A stretch of 32,317 nt of DNA from Chara braunii (Eukaryota; Streptophyta; Charophyceae; Charales; Characeae), in NCBI GenBank assembly GCA_003427395.1, contig BFEA01000167.1:216597-248913 (forward strand), in the 5' to 3' direction. Under the pieces are notes generated by a model. That model saw nothing but the letters and a program-made list of their open reading frames with translations. It ran no database searches and was not told where the DNA came from. Positions 10,408 to 19,704 of this stretch are shown in pieces. The first letter of the stretch is position 1. Each line of letters opens with the position of its first letter. The position numbers and the translations under genes were made by a program.

Positions 10408-10499
10408 CAAGCTCTCAGCTTCTCAGTCAGAAGCCAGTCAGATACATTCAGTTTTCTCCTTTAGTCAGCAACTAATGAACATCTGATCAGTGACCGGCC

Positions 10500-10750
10500 A
10501 ACAACATCAGCAAACGTTCAACGCTTGATCTGCAGTCAGATACAGCAGAAACGGTAATTAGGGATGGCAATCAAAAGTAGCAGTCAGCATTCAGAACAAC
10601 AACCAGCCAGTTTTCTCAGAACAGTAATCAGTCAGTTTTCAGAAACCAGCAACCAGTTCTCTCAATCAGCAATCATTCAAATCTCAGATCAGTAAATGCA
10701 GTATCGAGAACCAGCATTCAGGAATCAGCAACCAGTCAATTTCCATAACA
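10500..10750 (+). repeat. CAG/AACCAG-rich simple-repeat leader
   Basis: Degenerate short repeats of the type cagcaaccagt / aatcagt fill the segment between the putative start site and the LTR ORF, with the same composition in the right copy. It would be the 5' leader of the LTR transcript. Confidence 0.5.
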
Positions 10751-11220
10751 ACAACCAGGAATAGCGACAAGAAACGACAATTCGAAACAGCCATCTACCC
10801 AATAGCCTTCTCATACCTGGATCATCCATGAGTCATTCGTCTTGAGCTGGGCGAACTGACGTAGCTAGAGATCAGCGAGATTATGGACAGTAGTAATGCA
10901 GTTAGAGTTTCCTGCTCACTGTATCAGAGCACTGCGGAGACTTGGAGGGAAAGTGCAGTCGAGGAGTACAACCAGCAAACTACTGCGATGATGGAACATG
11001 CACTCGCTCTCGTGAGGAATCATACCAAAAATCGAATACACATACTACTTGCATGATAAGAGCGGCAGACTGTGTGCAACCATAACTTCAATAGGTGCTA
11101 TCGAAGAAGCAAGGAGGACTGTAGGCAGCCATCGGTGAGTGTTCTGTCTGAACGAGAACTTATCCGAACATTCGGTAATCATCTAATCAGTGGTCAGTTA
11201 TCAACATTAAGTTATTATTA

Positions 11221-11979
11221 ATGATCAGTTCAGGAATCAGTTTTTTTCAGCAATCAGCTTCCAGCAATCAGTTTCTTGCGGTCAGTTTGGTAGTCTGTTC
11301 TCAGGGATCGTCTGACCAGTTTGTACTGGCAAGAGTACTCATGAGCACAGTTCGGTCTACTCCGGTCAGTGAGTCGGTGCTGGCCAGCCTCAACCGAATT
11401 TCATGCAAAGAGGCATTCCATTATCAGTATGTTAGTGCCATGGGTTTCAGACAGGGAGATCTGTCAATCTTCATTGTCCAGACCAGTTTTGTTGATGGCA
11501 CTATCCATAATCTGAGGCCTTACCTGAAGAAGGGCAAGGAGACTCATGAGTTTTTTTATCCAGTCTGGATTTCAGCCACTGAATACCTTAAGCAGAGAGA
11601 GAGGGAGCTCGATGAGAGTGGCACTACGTTGATTCGTAGCTTTGGGCCGATGCTCTATACTGATTATTCTATGCCTCCTGTCCCTTCACTTCTCACAGAT
11701 GACACGAGTTGGCTGGACTTGATTGGATTGGCAAAGAGGTACATGTCTCCGGCGGTGATCGACATTGAGGCATTAACTGAGCCTACCGAGTATCCCTACC
11801 TCAGGCGAGGAGTCTTTTCAGTGGACGGACTACCTACTTTGTGGGAGGAGTTTTGCTCCATGGTTAACTACCGTGTCATGTGTCTCGAATGGTCATGCTC
11901 AGAGCTAGCTGGCTACAGGTGGCATTTTGTCATGGAGCCTCAGTCTCAGATTGTACGTGAACGTGAATCTCGGCACTAG
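11221..11979 (+). CDS. LTR-encoded accessory protein (type I family), left copy
   Basis: 252 codons from the ATG at 11221. The other copy has GTG at the matching place, so the shared ATG at 11341 (MSTVRSTPV, ~212 codons) is the safer start. Motifs in order: SLNRISCKEAFHY near the N-terminus, a hydrophobic strand (SIFIVQTSF), DGTIHNLRPYLKKGKE, a charged helix (EYLKQRERELDE), PPVPSLL...TSWLDLI, and a C-terminal EYPYLRRGVFSVDGLP...LWEEFC region. This order matches leader ORFs P1-P4 of the same element (helix, F-x-Y-x3-R, strand, Y-D-x-R-x-Y-V, helix, PPxPD, W-x3-I). I know no database family for it and assign no function. The two copies are roughly 90% identical by eye, both open, which argues for recent copying or constraint. 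No signal peptide or membrane segment seen. Confidence 0.7.
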   Translation: MISSGISFFQQSASSNQFLAVSLVVCSQGSSDQFVLARVLMSTVRSTPVSESVLASLNRISCKEAFHYQYVSAMGFRQGDLSIFIVQTSFVDGTIHNLRPYLKKGKETHEFFYPVWISATEYLKQRERELDESGTTLIRSFGPMLYTDYSMPPVPSLLTDDTSWLDLIGLAKRYMSPAVIDIEALTEPTEYPYLRRGVFSVDGLPTLWEEFCSMVNYRVMCLEWSCSELAGYRWHFVMEPQSQIVRERESRH

Positions 11980-12291
11980 AGAAGATCAGTGAAAATAGAT
12001 TGAGAGAGATTGACTAGAGGGATGAGTGAGGACTCTTGAGAGGTGCGGACCATGCTCGTCTATGTGTACTTTCTGAGATTATTATGAGTTATCATTCTTC
12101 CCTCACTCAATTGCCTCCGTCCTTGCTCGAGTCAGTCAGTCTTTTTTTTTTTTGCATTATTTTTTCTCGATGATTGCCCTTGTGGATGCTTTGTCACAGT
12201 TCTCAAAATCGGATTGACATAATTGACGCATGCATAGCACCCCATAATTTTATGATTATTATTTGTATAATTCTCTGCTGTTACGAATCAA

Positions 12292-12297
12292 AATAAA
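12292..12297 (+). terminator. Poly(A) signal AATAAA of LTR core
   Basis: AATAAA lies about 310 bp after the stop of the LTR ORF and is conserved in the right copy (TTTATT at 30228-30233 on +). It would allow the LTR transcript to end inside the LTR. Confidence 0.45.
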
Positions 12298-12426
12298 AGA
12301 TTCCTAAGACCGGGGACCGGCGAAGACCGCAATTGAAGGGTCTCGCTCGAAGCCGGATGCACACAACAGGAAGGGATTTGCATTATTTAATCAATTTATT
12401 TATTGCAATCACTTACAAAATCCTGC

Positions 12427-12443
12427 AGGGATCAGACAGAGAT
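12427..12443 (+). repeat. LTR flanking segment B, left copy
   Basis: agggatcagacagagat is found again at 32301-32317, the last 17 bases of the window, in the same orientation, next to the opposite end of the inverted core. The match may continue beyond the window. Confidence 0.7.
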
Positions 12444-12462
12444 GGTTAGAGCACTGTTAAGC

Positions 12463-12750
12463 TCAAGCAAGCTCTGCTCGGGCCTTCTCCACCGTCTCTA
12501 GAAAGGAGCTGGCACTGTGCAGCTTACCATTGTTCCCATTGAAATAGATCACGTGTTCAATGTACTTTTCACCCCTCACCCTCTGAACCGCATACTCACG
12601 CTGAGCTTTCTTATGTAACTCTATGTCTCGATACGCCTCTCTCTCCCAACCCTCTCTTTTATCCCTGCTCAGCTCACACTTCATCACCAGAACTTCGTCC
12701 TCCCTCATGACTATCACATTGACCACGTCACAGGGCCACCTGGTCGTGTC
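12463..12750 (-). CDS. Small accessory ORF Q1 (type II family)
   Basis: The frame is open from 12750 (after a TAA at 12753-12751) to a TGA at 12463; the first ATG is at 12708, giving about 81 codons. Layout: strand VLVMKCEL, charged helix (REGWEREAYRDIELHKKAQREYA), strand YIEHVIYF. The same strand-helix-strand layout and spacing is seen in leader ORFs P5 and P6 and in ORF Q2 at 16.3-16.7 kb. The ORF is in sense direction with the retroelement, whereas the neighbouring LTR core is flipped. Similarity is weak and judged by eye; function unknown. Confidence 0.45.
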   Translation of the reverse strand, partial: DTTRWPCDVVNVIVMREDEVLVMKCELSRDKREGWEREAYRDIELHKKAQREYAVQRVRGEKYIEHVIYFNGNNGKLHSASSFLETVEKARAELA

Positions 12751-12753
12751 TTA

Positions 12754-14430
12754 ACAAGGTTAGGAGGGTTTTGTAGAGTTGAGACATGGTCACTCACTGT
12801 CTGAACCGCTTATTGTATAAACTTGTCTTTACCAAGTTTGAAAGTCAATAAGTTGAAGCAGCGATTGAATCTTCTGATCTTTCACAAAGTAGTCTGGGCC
12901 CNCGTTGAAAGAGTCTAGTCCTGCATTGAGACTGCTTAGGCGAGCTTAGGGGTTCGCTAGCCTGAATCCTTATCACTCTGAACTGAAGGCTACCATTGGT
13001 TCACCTGGGTATAGGAATCGNCCTGCAAAAGTTTCCGCCACAGTCAGCCTCTCGGTTCAGTCTCTCGAATCAGGTGTGAGACCAACTTAGCTAGCCCTTG
13101 TACTGTGTTAGATTTTCCTGATACAAGTTTGTCATATCTCCCTCCACCGAGTGCTGGTGTTTTCACCCTGATATGTCAATGTTCAAACTAAGATCTCAAT
13201 CACACACCAGGTGCAATTAGCATTCTCCCTCCGTACGATCAGAACCTTTTTGTGTTATTCACAGTAGTCTCACCGCTGCGCATCTCGTTGGTAGCATACC
13301 GTCAGTGAGCTCACGATCACTGTTAGTCTAAACAACCAAACTTTCCATGAAAATCAAAAGAACTGGAAATCATGGGCTAATCGCTTACGACTAGAAGATT
13401 TTCCCCGCCGAAGGGCCCAACGAAATCATTCACTGCTGGACCCGAAACCCCAGATAGCTGAGTTCGGGTTACTCCTCGGAAAAAACCTGTTCCGTTCACC
13501 CCACATATAATCCGCAAGGTTGGAGTTCTCACTTTGGTGAACCACGAAGCCAATTAGCCCTCTCCTTAACACACGATCTAGCTCTAGCTAATAATGATCA
13601 CATGCGTGATAAACTCAGACAACGNCNTACGACCCATTTAGTACGAGAGGGATGCAGAAGTAATGTCAGCGAGAGATCCTTCCGCACAGATAATGCAACA
13701 GCTAATTACATTCTGNAGCTACACCGACCCTTCTGCCATCTGAGTTTTCAGGGAACCTTGCTTATCATCAAGTTGGTTACAANCTCATCTCAGAATAATC
13801 CCAAAAGCCCCCACCAATAGGCCTCATTCAAGTGGTCCTCAGATANTGTTGTCCAGAAATACACCGAAATCACGCGATTACTTTCCAGGCTAGCATTCAT
13901 AGATAAGAAGCTCTCTGCTTTCAGACTCCCATCATAACTGTCTCGATTTATCGTAGCAATTTATAGGATTTTACTTTGTTCACACTTTTGATTTGAAGCC
14001 TGANTCGCAGAGGAACTTACACACCCGANCTCAACTAAATGTTCTGCTGAGCATTGCACGAAGCGTACTGCTTCATCCCTCAAATGNGCTCATGTTCCTA
14101 ATCACTTATCCATTGTTCATTGTACACTTAAACCAACTAGAATTAGAGTGCAGACTACTAATCTCCGTCGAGTAAATACTTAGCCAGTAGGTAAGCGACT
14201 TTTCTCAGCACTAGTTTTCCTTTGCTCATTAATCAAGACTCGAAACTGAGCCAACAGCAAACAAAACGAACAATAGAGATATCACGATGCACGCTCGGTT
14301 CAGTCTGTACGATTATAAGGAGTAACACGAAAGCCCATCAGGCGGACCCGTGACAGGGCAAATACCCGAGCTGAGTGACTAACCAAGAAAGAAAATATTT
14401 TTATTAAGAGTGAAATTCGAAAAAATAAGG
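12754..14430. other. Non-coding stretch with scattered Ns
   Basis: No ORF of interest. Single Ns at 12902, 13021, 13625, 13627, 13716, 13783, 13847, 14004, 14029 and 14087 show low-quality or polymorphic consensus, as expected in a high-copy repeat. Confidence 0.5.
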
Positions 14431-14435
14431 ACCAA

Positions 14436-14515
14436 AGGTAGGACTCGTACGAAGTCATTTGGCCCTTCCAAGTCACTATTCCACTCACCGTACTAACCAC
14501 CTTGTCAAGAGTACT
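14436..14515 (-). ncRNA. tRNA-like sequence 1 in 3' region
   Basis: On the - strand TTGACAAGGTGGTTAGTAC (near 14508-14490) resembles an A-box/D-arm. It is followed 40 bases later by a T-arm-like hairpin GACT-TCGTACG-AGTC whose GTACGAGTCC is close to the B-box consensus (GTTCGANTCC). No anticodon stem is evident. Candidate tRNA-derived SINE head or pseudo-tRNA. Confidence 0.3.
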
Positions 14516-14679
14516 CAGGGAAAACAACATCTAGAGTTTTATCAAGATTCTATTGATTTTGGTTGATATTAGCTATTCCCTTAAGCGGTGTGACCTTTCG
14601 GTCTCCAAGCATACTTAGCTGTCACTCAGTTTAGCCCGTTCAGTCTCACAACCGTTACTCTTGTCAAAGATGTTTGGCC

Positions 14680-14755
14680 TTTGCATGTGAAGTTCGAGCT
14701 CGCGTCCTTAGCTTATCAGATGTCAACTCTCATTAGGCCAGTGCTAATCGCCGAG
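14680..14755 (-). ncRNA. tRNA-like sequence 2 in 3' region
   Basis: On the - strand TGGCCTAATGAG (14740-14729) fits the A-box consensus. GAGCTCGAACTTC (14702-14690) fits the B-box, about 38 bases away as in tRNA genes. The sequence between contains CTGATAA, the right size for an anticodon loop (GAT), but its stem does not pair well. The outer 7-mers (TTAGCAC / ATGCAAA) pair only partly. A degenerate tRNA or SINE is the best reading. Confidence 0.35.
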
Positions 14756-14931
14756 CTCACTAGTCAACAACCAAAGCTCATCACTCTTATCCTTCCAAAC
14801 GAAACTTGACACGGCCCCGCTCGTAACGATAAGTGATCTGTACGTTCCTTCTCAGTTATTCGAACTTCACGAAGCGAAGAACAGGTGGGCGTCGCGTTGA
14901 AGTCTAATCAAGATTCTTGTCGTGAAAAAGT

Positions 14932-14943
14932 GCTGACGTCAGC
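14932..14943. promoter_or_regulatory. TGACGTCA palindrome (CRE/bZIP-type site) 1
   Basis: GCTGACGTCAGC is a perfect 12-bp palindrome around TGACGTCA, a high-affinity bZIP site. Two further exact TGACGTCA copies lie at 15846 and 16058. Confidence 0.4.
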
Positions 14944-15577
14944 AATAAGCTAACGAGTAAACTTTTTCAAGCGGGCAGTCTCTCTTTACTCATGCCTGTC
15001 ACGCATCCGCGTGAGAGCACGTCCTCTTTCACGTCTCCCTCCTCTCTATCCTGTGTGCAAACGACGACCAGTACACCGTAGTGCAGGTCACGTTCTACCT
15101 TTGCAAGATTGCACGCGGTGCCTTTATCTTCCTTGATCAGCAGGAGATTGGCGGTGACAAAACGGAAGGCCCTGCGACGAAAGCTCTCCAACCAGGGCAC
15201 AGAACGAAGTAGACAAAAAGAGGTGTTACCTCCAATGCTACCCACTTGCACCGAGTATAGCACCCTCGCACACAGAGAAAATCTGCTCACCTCCTCACCG
15301 CCATGGCAATACAACATTATCAGTTAGCCACAATGACCTCACCCTCTTCTTACACGACTTCCTGCCTTGCTACGTGCTGCCAGCGCATGCACATAACTAC
15401 CTCTCAGCTCTATCACCTAGCTCGCACTCTCTGACTCGCAAGAAGAAAAAAAAAAAGGAATGTCCAATCTCTGTAGCTTATCAAGTACTGCAGTCCAGTT
15501 GACGGCAACACTTCCCTCCGTGTATGCCTAGCTCTCGCGCCTCTCTCCGTTGACCCCCTCGCTCTGTCAAACTTTCA

Positions 15578-15725
15578 CACGTGTGTCGCGCATACTATCC
15601 ACTTTCACACACACACCTTTCATAGACCGCCCCCTTGCCCCTTCCAGGGCGCACCACGTGTCAGACGAGGACCCACGCATCATCGCCCCGTACCTTACTC
15701 TTCCCTTTTCTGAGAACGACACGTG
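15578..15725. promoter_or_regulatory. Cluster of three CACGTG (G-box/ABRE-like) sites
   Basis: CACGTG occurs at 15578-15583, 15655-15660 (within CCACGTGTC, an ABRE-like context) and 15720-15725. In plants such clusters recruit bZIP or bHLH factors and are typical of stress-responsive promoters. The surrounding DNA is CT-rich and gene-free. Confidence 0.4.
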
Positions 15726-15845
15726 TTGCCCCCCTGATCGTGCCAGCGAGTTTGAGGACCTACCCCTTGTCGTACTCGTTCTCGTCTCTTCGTGGTTGAC
15801 CCCCTCGTTCTGAGCTTCCCCCGTGACGTAGCGCAAGAGGGAAGC

Positions 15846-15853
15846 TGACGTCA
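15846..15853. promoter_or_regulatory. TGACGTCA site 2
   Basis: Exact 8-bp palindrome 120 bp from the G-box cluster. Confidence 0.35.
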
Positions 15854-16054
15854 ATCGCCCTTCGCAAACTTGCCTCGTTCCCGCTCACTCACACATTTGT
15901 TGACTGCCCTCTTCTTTCAGGCCTAGCCACCTGTCGCGCTTGTCGCTCTCTCTCCCTCTCTCTCTGGACACCACTCACTCTATTCAAATAGGTACTTCAT
16001 TATCTCTCCAACATTGCTGCAGGTGCCAACCAATCACATGAGCTTGCGAACAGT

Positions 16055-16068
16055 GGTTGACGTCAACC
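16055..16068. promoter_or_regulatory. TGACGTCA site 3 within 14-bp palindrome
   Basis: GGTTGACGTCAACC is a perfect palindrome containing TGACGTCA and, on both strands, the TTGAC core of W-boxes. Confidence 0.4.
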
Positions 16069-16277
16069 GCACTCTGCGAGTTCCCGTTCCTCTCTTCGTT
16101 GACCTCTGTTCGCCCCCCCAGCATATCGCATGTTCTGTCTCATACCCGTTTCTTACCTTTACTCAGTTTTCCTCCGGTCCCGCGGCCTCTGGGAGTCGGC
16201 TGTCGTGAGCTGGCCTCAGGTCCCTTTTCCACCGGCTCCGCGGCTCGGTGGTGCTTTTGGATCTCCTCGGGTCTGTT

Positions 16278-16661
16278 CTAGGACCTGAGATCCGTCTCTC
16301 GGTCCGGCTCGCTCATTTCGCTTTCCCCGCTTGAGTCTCTCTCGTTATGTTGTTCCTCCCTTGTCTCGGTCCCAATTAATGACTCGGTCTCGGGATAGAT
16401 GACCGTCACCCTCAAGCCCACGGTCACCCTGTCTCGTCTGCACCTCCGCTCCGCCCTGTCGCGCGCTTCGAAAATGGCAGCCTGCAGCCTCTGGTCACCT
16501 CGCATCTCCTCCTCTCTCCCACCTTCTATGCAGACCTTCAGTCGGACTACCTTTCCCCCATCATAGTTCAGGCCCGTCGTAATTAGAGGGCATTCGCCCG
16601 ACACTGGAACCCAGCGAACCGTGTGCCGCCAACTGCCAGGTCTATAGCCGTGTAGTGCCAT
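16278..16661 (-). CDS. Small accessory ORF Q2 (accessory-ORF family, weak match)
   Basis: About 127 codons from the ATG at 16661. After an N-terminal RPGSWRHTVRWVPVSG segment come a strand (KVVRLKVCIEGG), a long charged helix (REEEMRGDQRLQAAIFEARDRAERR), a strand (GLRVTVIY) and an acidic/Ser-rich tail. The strand-helix-strand core lines up with Q1, P5 and P6, and its first part also lines up with the Y-D-x-R-x-Y-V plus helix section of P2, so it may link the two types. It is in sense direction with the retroelement. Homology is tentative; no other function suggested. Confidence 0.4.
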   Translation of the reverse strand: MALHGYRPGSWRHTVRWVPVSGECPLITTGLNYDGGKVVRLKVCIEGGREEEMRGDQRLQAAIFEARDRAERRCRRDRVTVGLRVTVIYPETESLIGTETREEQHNERDSSGESEMSEPDRETDLRS

Positions 16662-16679
16662 GACTGGTCTCAAAATCAG

Positions 16680-18390
16680 ACAAAACCCTGGTCCTAGGCA
16701 CAGACAATCGGCACCCGCTAAACGTCCGCTGTTCTATNCCCTTCACCTCGGTCGATTGGTGNTCGCACAGCCAAGTGGNTGGTGCACTAACNTCACGAGG
16801 CAGTCCACTAGCGCCCTCCTGATCAGCCACTAGATAGCCAAGTCTCAGTCCGCTTTTTCCCTTTTTATACGATCGGTAGTATGCTATGACCCCAACGTTC
16901 TAAATGAGGTGCCCTCTGAAACTCTGCTCATCAGTAACCTGGGGCCATATAATTAATTAAATGAAATAAAACANTAGAATAAAAATAGATCNGAATAAAA
17001 AAATAAATAAATAGCGAAGCCTCAGTGACCACCGGCGACTGCAGACTTCCTGCTATCAACCCCCGTCGCTCCGCCTTGCCGAGAAGCGACTGCGACCCTG
17101 AAGCAGTGGTCCAATAACGAGATCCCGACTGTCCGGGTTCTCACCTTAAAAGAGAGCACTATGCTGTTTCTGCTGGGTGCCCGTGTCCGATGGAAAGGAG
17201 GGGGCTTAAAACTCTCCACAAAGGGGAGTGATAGGCCTCCTACCGATGCGGCCGCGGGTCGTCCTCCTTTTGGGGTCTTATCGCGTAGCACCAGATCAGC
17301 CCCCCCGTCCACCGATATGGAAATGACCAGTCAGATCCGTTCGAGCCACAGACTACAGCCGCACTTGAAAATTGGACCGTTGGCGTTCCCGCGGCACGAC
17401 TGATCGAAAGAACAGTGTCAATAATAATAATAATAATAATATTAATAATAATAATAATATTAATAATAATAATAATATTAATAATAATAATAATATTAAT
17501 AATATTAATGGCTGAAAAGGAAAGGGTGGCGTCTCAGAATATCTCCGCGCAGCACCATTGCCTAAACAGCGATCCACGTTCACGCACGAATCGAACATCC
17601 GACTTTCAACCTTTCCCGTTCCTTTTCTCCTTTTTACTATTTTCTTTTTTTTTCTTTTTTCTTTTGGTCCTTACTGTATCTGCCTCTTAACCTGGCCATG
17701 GGGGTCCCACCACGAAGTTCGGACGAACGGGGCTGATACAGGCGATATACAAGGGGTAGGTAGAGCCCCGGACCATAAGACCGCCGTTGCAGTTCGAAAA
17801 CCCGAATCGGCAGCCTTCCCTACGAAGTGACAGATCGACAGGCGGGAAACTGAAAAATAAGAAAATTAAGTAATAACATTAATAATAATAATAATAATGA
17901 CAATCAGTAAGCAAAATTGGAGAGGGAATCGTAACATCACAGTAGCCCGAAGCCACTGGATTTTCCCCGAGCTAAAGTGAGTTCAAATTCGGCGCTTTGT
18001 TTCCTCTTTTTCTCTTTTCCTTTTTTATCAGCGACCTCTGTTTCGTACACCTAACCCATAACTCTGCGGAGGGGATCTCAACGCGCGACAGAAAAGACCG
18101 CGCCAGTCTTTTCACTTCCGCGTCCCAGGGCGAACCCGGCGGCTACCACGGTCACAGGCCGGTTGTGCTCTGCTGTACAGCAGGGCGCCAAGCCTGCGTG
18201 GACCAATGGAAGTCCTGTGGCGCACCCCTTTTGCTGAAGGCAACGCCACCGGGACTGGTCCACATCATGCTATAGCCCAGGCTCCAGGTGGGGACTTGGC
18301 ACACAGAGGAGGGCAAGGACACCGCGCCCTCCAACATAATACCAAACCCCCACCCAGCGTCCCCGCTGGATCAAAGTTTTGCGATGCGAT
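16680..18390. other. Non-coding stretch with AT-rich islands
   Basis: No gene recognised. AT-rich islands at 16940-17012, 17420-17509 and 17855-17900 alternate with GC-richer segments. A polypyrimidine stretch at 17607-17690 and another at 17996-18028 could on the - strand be polypurine tracts, but no LTR start (TG...) matching the known LTR end follows either. Confidence 0.4.
17420..17509. repeat. AAT microsatellite with ~18-bp higher-order unit
   Basis: Runs of AAT are interrupted at regular steps by ATT, giving about four copies of an 18-bp unit (aataataataataatatt-like). The mirror frames translate to poly-Ile/Leu and are not genes. Confidence 0.85.
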
Positions 18391-18394
18391 CCGG

Positions 18395-18403
18395 TATATA
18401 AAA
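18395..18403 (+). promoter_or_regulatory. TATA box of antisense unit
   Basis: TATATAAAA preceded by a GC-rich segment and followed by a long CT-rich, ATG-poor leader up to 18959. It is placed correctly for a + strand transcript covering the ORF at 18960. Confidence 0.45.
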
Positions 18404-18959
18404 CAGATACAATCGTCGACGTTTTCACCCACTTCCGATGTAGCTTGCGTTGACGTCCACGCCACACTCTCGTGCAATTCTTTAGCGCTCGCTCTCTCTC
18501 TGCGCTCGTCCGCTCTCTTAGCGCTCACCCTCTCCTCTCTGCACCAACCATCTCTCTGCGCTAGGCTTCTCTCATAGCGCTTGTTTTCTTTTTCTGTTTT
18601 CATCTTCCTTTTTACAGTCGCACTCTCTTCCAGCGTTCGTTCTCACTTTGTAATCCAGCCTTCTCTCTTTGCGTCTCGACGCTAGTTTTTTCTCTTTCTT
18701 GCGCCCGCTTTCTCTCTCCGCGCTAACCTTTCTTTCCCAGAGTTTTCTTTCTCGCTCAACAGCTACCTTCTCACTTAATACCTACCTTCCCTCTTAGAGC
18801 TCTTCTTCTCTCTTATGCAGTGTATCATAATTCCTCATAGCCTGTGCCTCTACAGTCTTGTCTTTATAAATCTCACTCATATAGTATTCTCAGCCATAGT
18901 CCGTGGAGATAGATCCATTGTCTTTTATCCTTTGCTCAACAGCGGCTTCACTTTACATC

Positions 18960-19487
18960 ATGCCTGAGGCACGCCGCGGACAGGGTAGAGGAAGAGGAGG
19001 AAGAGGAGGGAAGGCAAAGGAAGAACCGCCAGCTAGGGCACGGCGGGATTATAGCTCAGAGGAGGAGGAAGAGGAGGAGCCGCGAGGCTATGGCCGTTTA
19101 AGGCCACACCCTCGTTACCCTTTAGGAGGGTGGTACGAGAGAACTCTATCCCCAGACAGGATGGAGTTTCTTCGCAAGAAATTCGATGCGCGCTATGGTA
19201 CGCCCAGCGCCTCTTCTCCTCCTTATATCCCCAGAGCTCCTCCTACTCCAGTTGTAAGCAAGGCCATAGTGCCTGCTCCACCCCTCTCTGTCCCATGTGC
19301 TGTCTCATCTCCCCATCACCCTAATCACTGCATTCTCCTCAGTATCTTCTTCCTTTCTTTTTTTTTCCAGCTCGAACTCATGACCATCTTTTATGTTGTG
19401 TATAAGCGACTTCTTCTCAGCCTTTTGAGTGTGATCCCGACTCATAAGATTTTCAGTTCAGTCCACTTCATAGCATCCCAGGCCTGA
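18960..19487 (+). CDS. Antisense ORF with probable intron, RG-rich/acidic protein
   Basis: From the ATG at 18960 the frame encodes an Arg/Gly-rich start (RRGQGRGRGGRGGK), an acidic run (SSEEEEEEEPRG) and a basic segment with MEFLRKKFDARYG, then Pro-rich sequence. A likely intron at 19254-19370 has donor GTAAGC, a branch-like CTAATCA and an acceptor after a long T tract (ttctttttttttccag). At 117 bp it is a multiple of three without stops, so retained and spliced forms both stay open. AATAAA at 19553-19558 closes the unit. It lies antisense to the retroelement between pol and the left LTR, the place where some plant Tat/Grande-type elements carry an antisense gene. RG repeats suggest RNA or nucleic-acid binding; the product is not recognised. 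Confidence 0.5.
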   Translation: MPEARRGQGRGRGGRGGKAKEEPPARARRDYSSEEEEEEEPRGYGRLRPHPRYPLGGWYERTLSPDRMEFLRKKFDARYGTPSASSPPYIPRAPPTPVVSKAIVPAPPLSVPCAVSSPHHPNHCILLSIFFLSFFFQLELMTIFYVVYKRLLLSLLSVIPTHKIFSSVHFIASQA

Positions 19488-19552
19488 GAGTTTGGCTTCC
19501 TTAAGGCCAGGGATGCAGGTTCCTCGTGAACCAGGCCGCTTGTCGGCCACCA

Positions 19553-19558
19553 AATAAA
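19553..19558 (+). terminator. Poly(A) signal AATAAA of antisense unit
   Basis: AATAAA 66 bp after the stop codon of the antisense ORF, about 1.16 kb from its TATA box. Confidence 0.4.
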
Positions 19559-19704
19559 TTTTTTAAGAAGGATGTTATCTGCTTGCTTGACTTGTTCAAC
19601 TATTGGCTCTTCACATGGAGGTTACCTCAGCTCTTGATCCGGCATTTACGCCAAAGATGACCCCAATAACGAGGGTACTCACTCTGTCTGCTATGCTTGG
19701 AATA

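Larger units (their letters stand above)
10210..12426 (+). repeat. LTR core, left copy (inverted relative to right copy)
   Basis: From tcaaccctggcaat to acaaaatcctgc this 2217-bp segment is the reverse complement of 30099-32299 (2201 bp), differing by scattered substitutions and small indels. It holds CCAATTGG, TATTTAAG, a CAG/CAAT-rich leader, an ORF (11221/11341-11979), a T-rich patch and AATAAA at 12292, so it resembles a complete transcription unit. Its flanks (A on the left, agggatcagacagagat on the right) are in the same orientation as at the right copy, so only the core is flipped. Confidence 0.85.

Noticed and set aside
10070-10464. Short ORFs in the LTR promoter region (and 32046-32270 on the other copy)
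   Set aside because: They lie upstream of or across the TATA box, differ between the copies, and have no protein-like features.
13639-13650. TAGTACGAGAGG, identical to the core of the large-subunit rRNA sarcin-ricin loop
   Set aside because: The surrounding sequence does not resemble LSU rRNA domain VI and the match is only 12 bases, so chance is likely.
17607-18028. Polypurine-tract candidates on the - strand marking the start of the 3' LTR
   Set aside because: No TG-start sequence matching the LTR follows, and the far end of the right LTR is outside the window, so the boundary cannot be set.
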